Positions 1 to 5,872 of a stretch of DNA of 13,791 nt are shown here, in pieces. This DNA comes from DASXBA01 sp046729895. Lineage in GTDB: Bacteria; Actinomycetota; Thermoleophilia; Solirubrobacterales; Thermoleophilaceae. Below the pieces are notes generated by a model that had not been told where the DNA came from, ran no database searches, and saw only the letters and a list, made by a program, of their open reading frames with translations. The translations under genes and the position numbers were made by a program. The stretch lies in assembly GCA_046729895.1 (NCBI GenBank), contig JBKPHP010000119.1:1-13791 (forward strand). The letters run 5' to 3'. Every line of letters starts with the position of its first letter. Positions within the stretch are counted from its first letter, which is position 1.

Positions 1-127
1 GTGTGGCAGCGGCCGCCTCGCCGGTAAGCAATCCGGCGACGACTAGCGCAAGGGCAAACGAGACGAGCCCCAGCTTGACCTGCAAACCGGCATGATGAGC
101 ACAACGCCCGAGCCGGACCAATGGCAT
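1..127 (-). CDS. Secreted or lipid-free exported protein, N-terminus only (partial)
   Basis: Only the first 42 codons are present; the gene runs off the left edge. From ATG at 127 the frame is open and encodes a basic stretch followed by a clear export signal: K-L-G-L-V-S-F-A-L-A-L-V-V-A-G-L-L-T-G-E, then an Ala-rich AAAAT region that fits a signal peptidase I site. A purine-rich AGAGG lies just upstream of ATG 127, and a strong promoter (TTGACA, 18 nt, TAACGT) lies just beyond, which supports this start. An in-frame TTG at 85 would give a more compact signal peptide but has no ribosome-binding site. The mature protein lies outside the window, so no function can be assigned. Confidence 0.55.
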   Translation of the reverse strand, partial: MPLVRLGRCAHHAGLQVKLGLVSFALALVVAGLLTGEAAAAT

Positions 128-143
128 CCACCTCTCATGGCCG

Positions 144-173
144 ACGTTAGGTCCGGCACGCCGCGGCTGTCAA
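144..173 (-). promoter_or_regulatory. Sigma-70-type promoter for the left-edge exported protein
   Basis: On the minus strand a perfect TTGACA -35 box (168-173) is followed after 18 nt by a TAACGT -10 box (144-149). A transcript would start near 137, about 10 nt before the ATG at 127. The -35 match is unusually good for such GC-rich DNA. It lies in the 110-bp gap downstream of the SRPBCC gene, so the exported-protein gene probably has its own transcript. Confidence 0.55.
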
Positions 174-174
174 G

Positions 175-198
175 GGGCCGCGCCTGGGCGCGAGGCCC
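175..198 (-). terminator. Possible GC-rich hairpin after the SRPBCC gene
   Basis: GGGCC (175-179) pairs with GGCCC (194-198), and CGCC (181-184) pairs with GGCG (187-190), with small bulges between. The hairpin follows the SRPBCC stop codon by about 40 nt and partly covers the next promoter. There is no U-tract, so termination is only a possibility. Confidence 0.25.
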
Positions 199-237
199 GC
201 GAGTCGGATCGGCGGGCGCTCACGCAGCCCCGGCGGC

Positions 238-717
238 TCAGTTCTCCAGCCGCCGGGCGAACGCCCGCAGGCCGGCCCCCCAGCCGTCCGGGGAGCCGAC
301 CGCGTCCCGCATCCTCTCCCAACCATCGCCGTGGCGGTCCAGGTTCCGGTGCTCGAGCTCGACGCGCGTCCGCTCCGGCCCCTCTGAGACGAACCGCACC
401 TCCACCTCGCTGGTCTTCTCGAGATCCGTCTCGAGCTGCCACTGGGTATTGATGTCCCAGGTGATTACCAGCCGGTTGGGCGGGTCGTAAGCGAGCACCC
501 GAGCCCAGCGGCACTCGCTGCCGTCCATCCCGCGGTCGTAGACATGGCCGCCCTCCCGAGGCTCGAACACCATCTCGGCAAGCTCCGCCTCGAGGATGTG
601 GTGGTTGGGATCCCACCAGCTGCCGATGTCAGCTGTAAACACGCTGAACGCGCGCTCGATCGGCGCCTCGACGACGATCGACGTACGGATGGAAGTGTCC
701 GTTACCTGCGTGGTCAT
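238..717 (-). CDS. SRPBCC / AHSA1-like domain protein
   Basis: A 159-residue single-domain protein of the SRPBCC (Bet v1/START-like) helix-grip fold. Family hallmarks visible are the opening strand RTSIVVEAPIERAFSVFT (about residues 11-28), the WW-D-P segment (about 34-37), and the long C-terminal helix with W-x-R-M-R-D-A-V-x-x-P-x-G-W. It starts at ATG 717, with GAGGAGGT about 4 nt upstream, and overlaps the ArsR gene by 4 bp (ATGA), so the two are translationally coupled. ArsR-SRPBCC pairs are common in Actinobacteria. The SRPBCC partner is thought to bind a hydrophobic ligand or act as a stress effector, but the ligand is unknown. The fold and pairing are secure; the substrate is not. Confidence 0.88.
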   Translation of the reverse strand: MTTQVTDTSIRTSIVVEAPIERAFSVFTADIGSWWDPNHHILEAELAEMVFEPREGGHVYDRGMDGSECRWARVLAYDPPNRLVITWDINTQWQLETDLEKTSEVEVRFVSEGPERTRVELEHRNLDRHGDGWERMRDAVGSPDGWGAGLRAFARRLEN

Positions 718-1031
718 GAGACCTCCTCGTCTCCCTGCTCAACGGCCGCCTTGAAGGCCGCCAGGGCTCGATTCCAGAACCGGTCGAGGTATTCGCGAAG
801 CTCGCCCACCCCGTCGGGGTCGAGTTGGTAGATGCGGCGGTTGCCCGCCGGCTGGTCGATCACCAAGCCCGCCTCCTTCAGCACCTTCAGGTGCTGCGAG
901 ACCGCGGGCCGGCTGACCGGCAGCTGGCGCGCTAGCTCCCCGACCGCACTTGGACCGCCGGCAAGGCGCTCGAAGATCGCCCGCCTGGTCGGGTCGCCGA
1001 GTGCGGTGAGTCCTCCGGCTCGGTTAGTCAT
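714..1031 (-). CDS. ArsR-family winged-helix transcriptional repressor
   Basis: A 105-residue winged-helix regulator. The sequence shows the typical opening A-L-G-D-P-T-R-R-A-I-F-E-R-L-A (10-24), a recognition helix VSRPAVSQHLKVLKEAGLV (39-57), and a wing around 61-72 (PAGNRRIYQLDP). It has no cysteine, so it is not a thiol-based metal sensor like classical ArsR/SmtB and belongs to the metal-independent group usually found beside AHSA1/SRPBCC genes. It is the first gene of a two-gene operon (4-bp overlap with the SRPBCC gene). Dyads of CTTAC/GTAAG lie immediately before the start codon, which suggests autorepression. No clear Shine-Dalgarno precedes ATG 1031, so translation may be leaderless. 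Confidence 0.9.
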   Translation of the reverse strand: MTNRAGGLTALGDPTRRAIFERLAGGPSAVGELARQLPVSRPAVSQHLKVLKEAGLVIDQPAGNRRIYQLDPDGVGELREYLDRFWNRALAAFKAAVEQGDEEVS

Positions 1032-1033
1032 AA

Positions 1034-1055
1034 CTTACGGTAAGCGTACACTTAC
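1034..1055. promoter_or_regulatory. Probable ArsR operator (CTTAC/GTAAG dyads)
   Basis: Three pentamers are arranged as CTTAC (1034-1038), GTAAG (1040-1044) and CTTAC (1051-1055). They form one dyad with a 1-nt spacer and a second with a 6-nt spacer. The block sits 3 bp from the arsR start codon, where a promoter -10 region would be expected. The relatively AT-rich bases stand out from the flanks. Assigning it to ArsR is an inference from position and symmetry. Confidence 0.5.
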
Positions 1056-1102
1056 AAGGCCCGCAAGTCATGGTGAGCGCCGGGGGGCGGAGGGACCCGG
1101 GA

Positions 1103-1136
1103 GAGCCGCCTCCCGGGCACTGCCGGGAGGCGGCTC
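1103..1136 (-). terminator. Strong 14-bp GC hairpin after the ABC exporter operon
   Basis: Positions 1103-1116 and 1123-1136 are perfect reverse complements (14 bp) around a 6-nt loop. The hairpin begins 17 nt beyond the permease stop codon in the direction of transcription. It has no U-tract, a form described for GC-rich actinobacterial terminators. It separates the exporter operon from the ArsR operon promoter. Confidence 0.6.
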
Positions 1137-1153
1137 ACCAGCGGCCGCACGAC

Positions 1154-1927
1154 CTACACCTGCGCCTGGTAGGTGCGGAAGGCGCGGGTCGCGAGGCTCG
1201 TGCAGGCGACCGCGAACACCACGAGCAGGCCGCAGTAGCCGGCGACGGTGCCCCAATCGGGGTTGCTCTGGACCGCCTCGCGGCCGGCCACGATCGCCCA
1301 GTTGACCGGGTTGTAGTCCGCCACGGTCGCAACCCAGTCGGGGATCAGTTGCTTCTGCATGAACGCCGTGGACAGGAACGTGAGGGGCAGCTGCAGGAAC
1401 GTGACGGCGCCGATGAGGCTCTCCTCCTGCCGCGCCACCAGGGCGAGGGCATTGGAGAGCGCCGCGAAGCCCGTGCCGAGCAGGAGCGCCGCAAGCACCA
1501 GCGCCACCACGCCGAGCGGGCCGCCGTCGAACGACACGCCGATCGCGAGCGCCATCCCGACGATCACGAGCGACTGGATCAGCGCTTGGACGGCGTTCTG
1601 CCCAAGCCGGCCGACGATCAGCGGCCAGCGCCGCGCGGGCGTCACGAGAAGCCGGTCGGTGACGCCGCGCTCGAGGTCCTCGATCGTCGACATCCCGTTC
1701 CAACCGCTCGAGAAGAACGCGGTCATCACCAGCACCCCCGGGACGAGGTACTGCTTGTAGTCGCTCCCCTGGAAGCCGGGGATGTCCACCACGCGCTGGA
1801 ACAGGTCCCCGAACAGGAGCAGCCAGATGATCGGCTGCACCAACACGATGGCGATGAACCAGGGCTGGCGCCAGAGCCGCAGCAGGTCGCGGACCGTGAG
1901 CGCCCAGGTGTCGGAAAGGGCTGTCAT
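1154..1927 (-). CDS. ABC-2 type transporter permease (DrrB-like)
   Basis: A 257-residue integral membrane protein, the transmembrane half of a two-component ABC exporter. About six hydrophobic segments are visible: around FIAIVLVQPIIWLLLFG, YLVPGVLVMTAFF, ALIQSLVIVGMALAIGV, GVVALVLAALLLGTGFAAL, SLIGAVTFLQLPLTFLSTAF, and AGYCGLLVVFAVACTSLA. The segment ERGVTDRLLVTPARRWPLIVG between helices 2 and 3 resembles the coupling region of ABC-2 permeases, and the motif YNPVNWAI precedes the last helix. ATG 1927 is chosen because it has AAGGAGG 8 nt upstream and overlaps the ATPase stop by 4 bp (ATGA). It would pair with that ATPase to export a hydrophobic compound. The substrate is not known, and DrrB similarity does not prove drug efflux. 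Confidence 0.9.
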   Translation of the reverse strand: MTALSDTWALTVRDLLRLWRQPWFIAIVLVQPIIWLLLFGDLFQRVVDIPGFQGSDYKQYLVPGVLVMTAFFSSGWNGMSTIEDLERGVTDRLLVTPARRWPLIVGRLGQNAVQALIQSLVIVGMALAIGVSFDGGPLGVVALVLAALLLGTGFAALSNALALVARQEESLIGAVTFLQLPLTFLSTAFMQKQLIPDWVATVADYNPVNWAIVAGREAVQSNPDWGTVAGYCGLLVVFAVACTSLATRAFRTYQAQV

Positions 1928-2895
1928 TGGTCGTCCTCCTTCTTGTCCTCGTGCTTGTCCGCTGCCGCGAAGGACCGCCCCGCGTAGCGGAGGTAGACGT
2001 CGTCCAGCGATGGCCGCGCCACGGTGACCGTCGCGACCGGTACCGAGTGCGCGTCGAGCGCCGCCAGCACCGCCGGCACCGCTCGGGCGCCGTCGTCGAC
2101 CCGGGCGTGCAAGCCGCGTCCCTCGACCAGCACTTCGTGAAGTCCGGGGACTCCACGCAGCGCCGCCTGGACGCTGCCATTCACGTTCGCGCCCTCGAGC
2201 TCGACGTGCACCGCGTCCCCGTGCAGGCTCGCCTTCAGCTCTGCCGGGGAGCCCTCGGCCACTACGCGGCCGCGGTCGACGATCGCGACCTGGGAGGCCA
2301 GCCGGTCGGCCTCCTCCATGTAATGCGTCGTGAGCAGGATCGTCAGGCCCTCGTCCTCCTTGAGACGCGCGATCTCCTGCCACATGGCGGCCCGCACCTC
2401 GGGGTCGAGCCCGGTCGTGGGCTCGTCGAGGAACAGCACCCGCGGCCGGTGGACCAGCCCGATGGCGATGTCCAGCCTCCGCTGCATCCCCCCCGAGTAG
2501 GTGCGGGCCACCCGGCGAGCGGCCTCGGACAGGCCCAGCTGCTCTAGCAGCTCGTCGGTTCGGCGTTCCAGCTCGCGACCGCGCATCCCCTGCAGCTGGC
2601 CCTGAAGCTTGACGTTCTCGCGGCCGGTGAGGTCGCGGTCCATGCCCGAGCGCTGCGCGACCACTCCGATCGCGCGGCGCACCTCCGCCGCCTCGCGCAG
2701 GACGTCGTGCCCCGCCACGCTCGCCTCACCCGAATCGGGGCGGGCGAGGGTGGTCAGCAGCTTCACGGTCGTCGACTTCCCGGCGCCGTTGGGACCGAGC
2801 AGGCCGAAGATCGTGCCGGGCGGCACCTCGAAGCTGAGGCCGTCGAGTGCTCGGACGCTGCCGTAGCCCTTCCTCAAGTCGGTTGCTTCGATCAT
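1924..2895 (-). CDS. ABC transporter ATP-binding protein (DrrA-like)
   Basis: A 323-residue nucleotide-binding subunit with a complete motif set: Walker A GPNGAGKST (34-42), Q-loop Q81, signature YSGGMQRR (133-140), Walker B VLFLDE (153-158), D-loop GLDP (162-165) and H-loop H191. Beyond about residue 220 lies a DUF4162-type accessory domain, ending in RPSLDDVYLRYAGR and a highly charged tail (DKHEDKKEDDQ). This layout is typical of DrrA/NodI-type exporters. Start ATG 2895 has TAGGAGGT 5 nt upstream. The gene heads the exporter operon, is coupled to the permease, and is divergent from a marR gene that probably controls it. Confidence 0.94.
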   Translation of the reverse strand: MIEATDLRKGYGSVRALDGLSFEVPPGTIFGLLGPNGAGKSTTVKLLTTLARPDSGEASVAGHDVLREAAEVRRAIGVVAQRSGMDRDLTGRENVKLQGQLQGMRGRELERRTDELLEQLGLSEAARRVARTYSGGMQRRLDIAIGLVHRPRVLFLDEPTTGLDPEVRAAMWQEIARLKEDEGLTILLTTHYMEEADRLASQVAIVDRGRVVAEGSPAELKASLHGDAVHVELEGANVNGSVQAALRGVPGLHEVLVEGRGLHARVDDGARAVPAVLAALDAHSVPVATVTVARPSLDDVYLRYAGRSFAAADKHEDKKEDDQ

Positions 2896-2927
2896 CGAGA
2901 CCTCCTACAATCGTCTAGTACGGGAAT

Positions 2928-2958
2928 TATCTAATCAGATTAGAGATCAATATGTCAA
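2928..2958 (-). promoter_or_regulatory. Promoter of the ABC exporter operon
   Basis: On the minus strand a perfect TTGACA -35 box occupies 2953-2958, inside the first codons of the divergent marR gene. A -10 box follows as TTAGAT (2929-2934, 18-nt spacer) or TAGATA (2928-2933, 19-nt spacer). The predicted start near 2921 leaves a short leader that contains TAGGAGGT. The 15-bp palindrome at 2930-2944 lies between and over these elements, as expected of a repressor site. Confidence 0.6.
2930..2944. promoter_or_regulatory. Probable MarR operator, 15-bp inverted repeat
   Basis: TCTAATC (2930-2936), a central A, and GATTAGA (2938-2944) form a perfect 7+1+7 inverted repeat. Its AT-rich composition contrasts with the surrounding DNA. 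It lies in the 56-bp gap between marR and the exporter, overlapping the exporter -10 region and lying 7 bp before the marR start. One dimer bound here could repress both directions. Confidence 0.7.
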
Positions 2959-3425
2959 GAGAGACTAAGGAAGAACTCGTCTGGCAGGTGATCCACCTGG
3001 CGCGGGCCCACCAGGCGGCCAACGACGCGTTCGACGAGGTCGCGTACCAGAAGCTCGGCATCAATCGGACCGACGGGCGCTGCCTGGACATCGTCGAGAA
3101 CCAGGGGCCGATGACGGCCGGGCGCTTGGCGGAGCTGAGCGGGCTGACCACCGCCGCCGTCACCGCGGTCCTCGACCGGCTCGAGCGAGCCGGCTACGCG
3201 AGACGAGTCCGGGACCGCGACGATCGTCGCCAGGTGATCGTAGAGCTCACACCGCTGATGAGCGAGCGGGGCGGGCAGATCTGGGGCCCCCTGGGGGAGG
3301 AGGCCGTCAAGGAGATCGGCCGCCTGTCGGCAGACGAGCTCAGGCTCGTGATGGAGTTCTTCCGGCGCGGGCGCGAGGTGAACGAGCGCCACATCGAGCG
3401 CGTTCGCAACCTCAGCTTCGGGTAG
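2952..3425 (+). CDS. MarR-family transcriptional regulator
   Basis: A 157-residue winged-helix regulator. N-terminal dimerisation helix about 1-35, DNA-binding core about 40-105 with recognition helix L-S-G-L-T-T-A-A-V-T-A-V-L-D-R-L-E-R-A-G (62-81), and wing R-D-R-D-D-R-R-Q (87-94), the MarR signature. The C-terminal helix completes the dimer interface. It is divergent from the ABC exporter with a perfect dyad between them, so it probably represses the exporter and itself and is released by a small-molecule ligand. The ligand is unknown; the single cysteine (C44) leaves a redox role possible but unsupported. Only a weak purine-rich stretch precedes ATG 2952. Confidence 0.92.
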   Translation: MSRETKEELVWQVIHLARAHQAANDAFDEVAYQKLGINRTDGRCLDIVENQGPMTAGRLAELSGLTTAAVTAVLDRLERAGYARRVRDRDDRRQVIVELTPLMSERGGQIWGPLGEEAVKEIGRLSADELRLVMEFFRRGREVNERHIERVRNLSFG

Positions 3426-3483
3426 GCGAGCTCCGCCGACGTATGGCGGCCTGGGTGGGCGTCCCGGGCCTGCGCTCGCCCAC

Positions 3484-3526
3484 AAAGGCATTTTGCACAC
3501 CTCCTGGGGGTGCTGGATGCCTTTTT
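3484..3526 (+). terminator. Intrinsic terminator of the marR gene
   Basis: AAAGGCAT (3484-3491) pairs with ATGCCTTT (3517-3524). An inner GCAC/GTGC stem (3495-3498 with 3510-3513) extends the hairpin, and a T-run (3522-3526) follows. This is the only clear textbook rho-independent terminator in the window and lies about 60 nt after the marR stop. Confidence 0.8.
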
Positions 3527-3704
3527 AGGCGCAGCGATGTATCGGCGCCGGAACTGCCTCGTTACCCAGCTGCCGTTCGCCGAGAGTTAGCTGGCGAAGC
3601 ACCCGCGCTCAGGCGGCGGAAGAAAGCGCTCAGGCCGCGGCGACGAAAGGCGTACTCAGGCGGCGGCGCGGGGACCGGCGTTCAGCACGGCGCCTCGTGG
3701 ATGC
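3527..3704. other. Gene-free stretch between marR terminator and the HTH-clpP promoter
   Basis: No coding region is credible here: an open frame over 3443-3712 crosses the marR terminator and resembles no protein family I know. The stretch holds three GC-rich CTCAGGC repeats (3608-3671) and possible promoter elements for the next operon, TTCAGC (3681-3686) and TATCCT (3705-3710) with an 18-nt spacer. I see nothing else identifiable. Confidence 0.5.
3608..3671 (+). repeat. Three short CTCAGGC direct repeats upstream of the HTH-clpP operon
   Basis: CTCAGGC occurs at 3608, 3629 and 3655, each time followed by GGCGG, CGCGG or GGCGG. The first two units also share a downstream GAAAG. Unit spacing is 21 and 26 bp, so these are imperfect tandem copies. 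Two related copies in the same orientation lie just after clpP (4793 and 4810). Confidence 0.45.
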
Positions 3705-3722
3705 TATCCTGATATCAGGATA
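3705..3722. promoter_or_regulatory. 18-bp perfect palindrome over the HTH-clpP start codon
   Basis: TATCCTGATATCAGGATA (3705-3722) is an uninterrupted 18-bp palindrome. Its left end is a plausible -10 box (TATCCT) and its last base is the A of the ATG at 3722. No separate ribosome-binding site fits, since AGGA is only 1 nt from the ATG. The site probably serves as an operator covering the transcription and translation start. The adjacent gene encodes an RHH-HTH protein, so autoregulation is the simplest inference. Confidence 0.65.
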
Positions 3723-4177
3723 TGGCAAGGCAATCGGATCCGGAGCTGGCGGCGCTGTTCGTGAGGCTGCCGATCGAGCAGGCGGAGAAACTCGATCGGG
3801 CCGCCTTCGAGCTGAAGGTCCCCAAGCAGCAGCTGGTCAACGCCCTCCTCGAGCGCTACTCGCCCGAGGAGCTCGCTCGGCTCCCCGGACTCGGGGCCGG
3901 CCGCAGGCGCGTCGTCGTCGAGTCGGAGTTCGACGACATGACCGTCGGGAGCCATTCGTTCCGGCCCTACGAGCCGGCCGAGGTTCTCTCGCCGCGCGAG
4001 GTGGCCGAGCTGCTGCAGGTGGACGAATCGATGGTGCAGGAGCTCGCCGAGGCCGGCGAGCTGCCCGGCCGAAAGATCGGTGGCGAGTGGCGCTTCTCCC
4101 GCACCGCGGTGCTCGAGTGGCTGGGCACGGCGGCCGAGGAAACCTCCGCCCACCCGCCGCACAAGGAGGAGAGCTGA
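3722..4177 (+). CDS. Two-domain DNA-binding protein: ribbon-helix-helix plus excisionase-type HTH
   Basis: A 151-residue protein with two apparent DNA-binding parts. Residues 11-46 look like a ribbon-helix-helix unit: a strand A-L-F-V-R-L-P, then two helices separated by L-K-V-P. Residues 88-134 match the excisionase/MerR-like HTH_17 pattern: VLSPREVAELLQVDESMV, then LPGRKIGGEWRFSRTAVLEWL. The linker (47-87) is basic (GRRRVVV), then acidic. The stop overlaps the clpP start as TGATG with AAGGAGGAG before it, so expression is coupled to ClpP. The RHH call rests on pattern only; the HTH_17 call is firm. The target is probably the palindrome on its own start. This is not a phage excisionase in context, as there is no integrase nearby. 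Confidence 0.82.
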   Translation: MARQSDPELAALFVRLPIEQAEKLDRAAFELKVPKQQLVNALLERYSPEELARLPGLGAGRRRVVVESEFDDMTVGSHSFRPYEPAEVLSPREVAELLQVDESMVQELAEAGELPGRKIGGEWRFSRTAVLEWLGTAAEETSAHPPHKEES

Positions 4178-4764
4178 TGCCACTGGTCCCGGTGGTCGTA
4201 GAGCAGGACTCCCGAGGCGAGCGCTCATTCGACATCTACTCACGGCTGCTGCGCGAGCGGGTCATCTTCCTCGGGCAGCAGATCGACGACGAGGTTGCGA
4301 ATCTCGTGGTCGCGCAGCTCTTGCATCTCGAGTCCGAGGACCCCGAGAAGGACGTCTCCATCTACATCAACTCGCCTGGAGGATCGATGTACGCCGGCCT
4401 GGCGATCTACGACACGATGCAGTTCATAAAGCCCGATGTGCAGACGACCTGCGTCGGTATGGCGATGTCGATGGGGTCGCTGCTGCTGGCCGGCGGCAGC
4501 GATGGCAAGCGCGCCACGCTGCCCAACAGCAGGATCCTGATCCATCAGCCCTCCGGTGCCTTCGAGGGCACCTCCTCGGACATCGAGATCCACGCGAGGG
4601 AGGTGCTGAGCCTGCGCCGCCGCGTGGACGAGATCTACTCCAAGCACACGGGTCAGCCGATGGAGCGCGTAACCGAGGACATGGAGCGCGATCGCTTCTT
4701 CACCGCGGAGGAGGCGGTGGAGTACGGCCTCGCCGACCGCGTCCTCGACTCGCGAAGGGGCTAG
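4177..4764 (+). CDS. clpP: ATP-dependent Clp protease proteolytic subunit
   Basis: A 195-residue serine peptidase of the ClpP family, close to the usual length. The catalytic triad is intact: Ser98 in GMAMSMGSLLL, His123 in NSRILIHQPSG, Asp172 in MERDRFFTAEEAVEYGLADRV. The substrate-binding INSPGGS segment is at 64-70. ClpP forms two stacked heptamers that degrade proteins unfolded by a ClpX- or ClpC-type ATPase. No ATPase gene and no second clpP are in this window, so this is a stand-alone copy rather than a clpP1P2-clpX operon. Start ATG 4177 has AAGGAGGAG 7 nt upstream and overlaps the preceding HTH gene by one base. Control through the upstream palindrome is an inference. Confidence 0.96.
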   Translation: MPLVPVVVEQDSRGERSFDIYSRLLRERVIFLGQQIDDEVANLVVAQLLHLESEDPEKDVSIYINSPGGSMYAGLAIYDTMQFIKPDVQTTCVGMAMSMGSLLLAGGSDGKRATLPNSRILIHQPSGAFEGTSSDIEIHAREVLSLRRRVDEIYSKHTGQPMERVTEDMERDRFFTAEEAVEYGLADRVLDSRRG

Positions 4765-4792
4765 CTCGGCCCGTTTCCAAAGCGCGTTGCTG

Positions 4793-4821
4793 CTCAGGCG
4801 TGGCGGCCGCTCAGGCGGCGC
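4793..4821 (+). repeat. Two CTCAGGC repeats downstream of clpP
   Basis: CTCAGGC occurs at 4793 and 4810, followed by GTGGCGG and GGCGGCG, in the same orientation as the three copies upstream of the operon. They fill the gap between clpP and the convergent QueA-like gene. Function is unknown. Confidence 0.4.
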
Positions 4822-4845
4822 TCCAAGCCCAGGTAATCGAGCTCG

Positions 4846-4877
4846 GCTGCTCGAAGGGCCCTCATCGCTCGAGCAGC
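4846..4877. terminator. Hairpin between convergent clpP and QueA-like genes
   Basis: GCTGCTCGA (4846-4854) and TCGAGCAGC (4869-4877) are perfect 9-bp reverse complements around a 14-nt loop that includes GGGCCC. The right arm lies inside the end of the QueA-like gene. It could end transcription from both sides, but there is no T-run. Confidence 0.4.
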
Positions 4878-5872
4878 ATGAGGTCGCCGAACTCGTGCCG
4901 CAGGTAGCCGGCCTCCGAGGCGGCTTGGTAGGCCTCCGTTATCAGCGCCGGCCCGGCGATCGCCTCGAGCATCCTCAGATGGGAGGAATTGCGGTCGTGG
5001 AAGCCGGTCAGGAGTGCGTCGATCACGCGCATCTGCCGCTCCGGTCCGATGACCAGGTCGGTCCAGCCCGCGCTGGGGCGCACGATGCCGTGCTCTGAGG
5101 CCGCCGACTCCAGGGCCCGGACCACCGTGGTTCCCACCGCGATCACCCGCCGCGCGACATTCACACGCTCGGCCGTCCACGAGGGCACCCGGTAGCGCTC
5201 GGGGTAGGGCGCCTCGCCGGCCTCCAGCGACGACACGCCGGTGTGGAGCACGATGGGCGCCACGTCCACCCCCGAAGCCACAAGCTGCGTGATGAGCTCG
5301 GGGGTGAACGGACGGCCGGCGCTCGCCGGCTCCGCGCTGCCTGGCTCGGTCGCGTAGACGTTTTGGTGGCGATCGAGCGGCCGATCGCCGTCGAGGTGGG
5401 GGTAGCGAATGGGCGCACCGTGCCGGGCCAGGTACTCGGGCAACGTCTCGGGCAGCCTGAAGGTCGCCACCCAAAGCCGCGTCCCCATGTACGGGGCGAG
5501 GAGCCGTGCCCCCGCTCCGCCGGGCAGCGAAAGCTCTTCACCGGGGCGGACGGTCCGGAAGCGCCGGCCTCCGCGCCGCAACTCGACGACCCAGCGGCCG
5601 TCGTCCGCGGATGGGGTCGGTGTGGAGAGGTGCAGCGTGAGCTCGGTGCCGTCGCCGCGCCGCGCCGACAGTGCCGCCGGCAACGTTCGCGAGGTGTTGA
5701 CCACGAGGACGTCGCCCGGCACCAGCAACCCGGGCAGGTCGGTGAAACGCCTGTGCCAGAGCCGTGCGCGAGACGCAACCAGCAGGCGTACCCCGTCGCG
5801 GCGAAGTCCGCGTTCCTCCGGCGGGCGGCGGGCCGCCGCGGGCTCCGGGAGGGTGGCGGAGAGCGCGCTCAC
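4862..5872 (-). CDS. QueA-like S-adenosylmethionine:tRNA ribosyltransferase-isomerase paralogue
   Basis: A 336-residue protein aligning along its length with QueA, which transfers and isomerises the SAM ribosyl group onto 7-aminomethyl-7-deazaguanine in tRNA to make epoxyqueuosine. Shared blocks are PGDVLVVNTSRTLPAAL (52-68), HGAPIRYPHL (151-160), QNVYATEPGS (170-179), then PASAGRPFT (182-190), and the C-terminal TDLVIGP...DALLTGFH...YLRHEFGDLMLL. Several QueA signature residues differ: AGLHFT is AGRPFT, and TLHVGxGTF reads VLHTGVSSL. The N-terminal lead-in is also shorter. It starts at GTG 5872, overlapping the SDR stop (GTGA). No other queuosine gene is nearby. It is probably a QueA-superfamily paralogue whose reaction may differ, so no gene symbol is given. 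Confidence 0.78.
   Translation of the reverse strand: MSALSATLPEPAAARRPPEERGLRRDGVRLLVASRARLWHRRFTDLPGLLVPGDVLVVNTSRTLPAALSARRGDGTELTLHLSTPTPSADDGRWVVELRRGGRRFRTVRPGEELSLPGGAGARLLAPYMGTRLWVATFRLPETLPEYLARHGAPIRYPHLDGDRPLDRHQNVYATEPGSAEPASAGRPFTPELITQLVASGVDVAPIVLHTGVSSLEAGEAPYPERYRVPSWTAERVNVARRVIAVGTTVVRALESAASEHGIVRPSAGWTDLVIGPERQMRVIDALLTGFHDRNSSHLRMLEAIAGPALITEAYQAASEAGYLRHEFGDLMLLER

Noticed and set aside
1068..2180. Long minus-strand open frame across the ABC exporter genes
   Set aside because: It is the wrong frame for both the ATPase and the permease; high GC content leaves such frames open by chance.
3443..3712. 89-residue plus-strand open frame after marR
   Set aside because: It crosses the clear intrinsic terminator at 3484-3526 and the CTCAGGC repeats, and shows no protein-like pattern or ribosome-binding site.
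3722..4177. Phage excisionase or toxin-antitoxin component
   Set aside because: The HTH_17 domain alone suggests an excisionase, but there is no integrase, toxin or attachment repeat nearby, and the gene is coupled to clpP.
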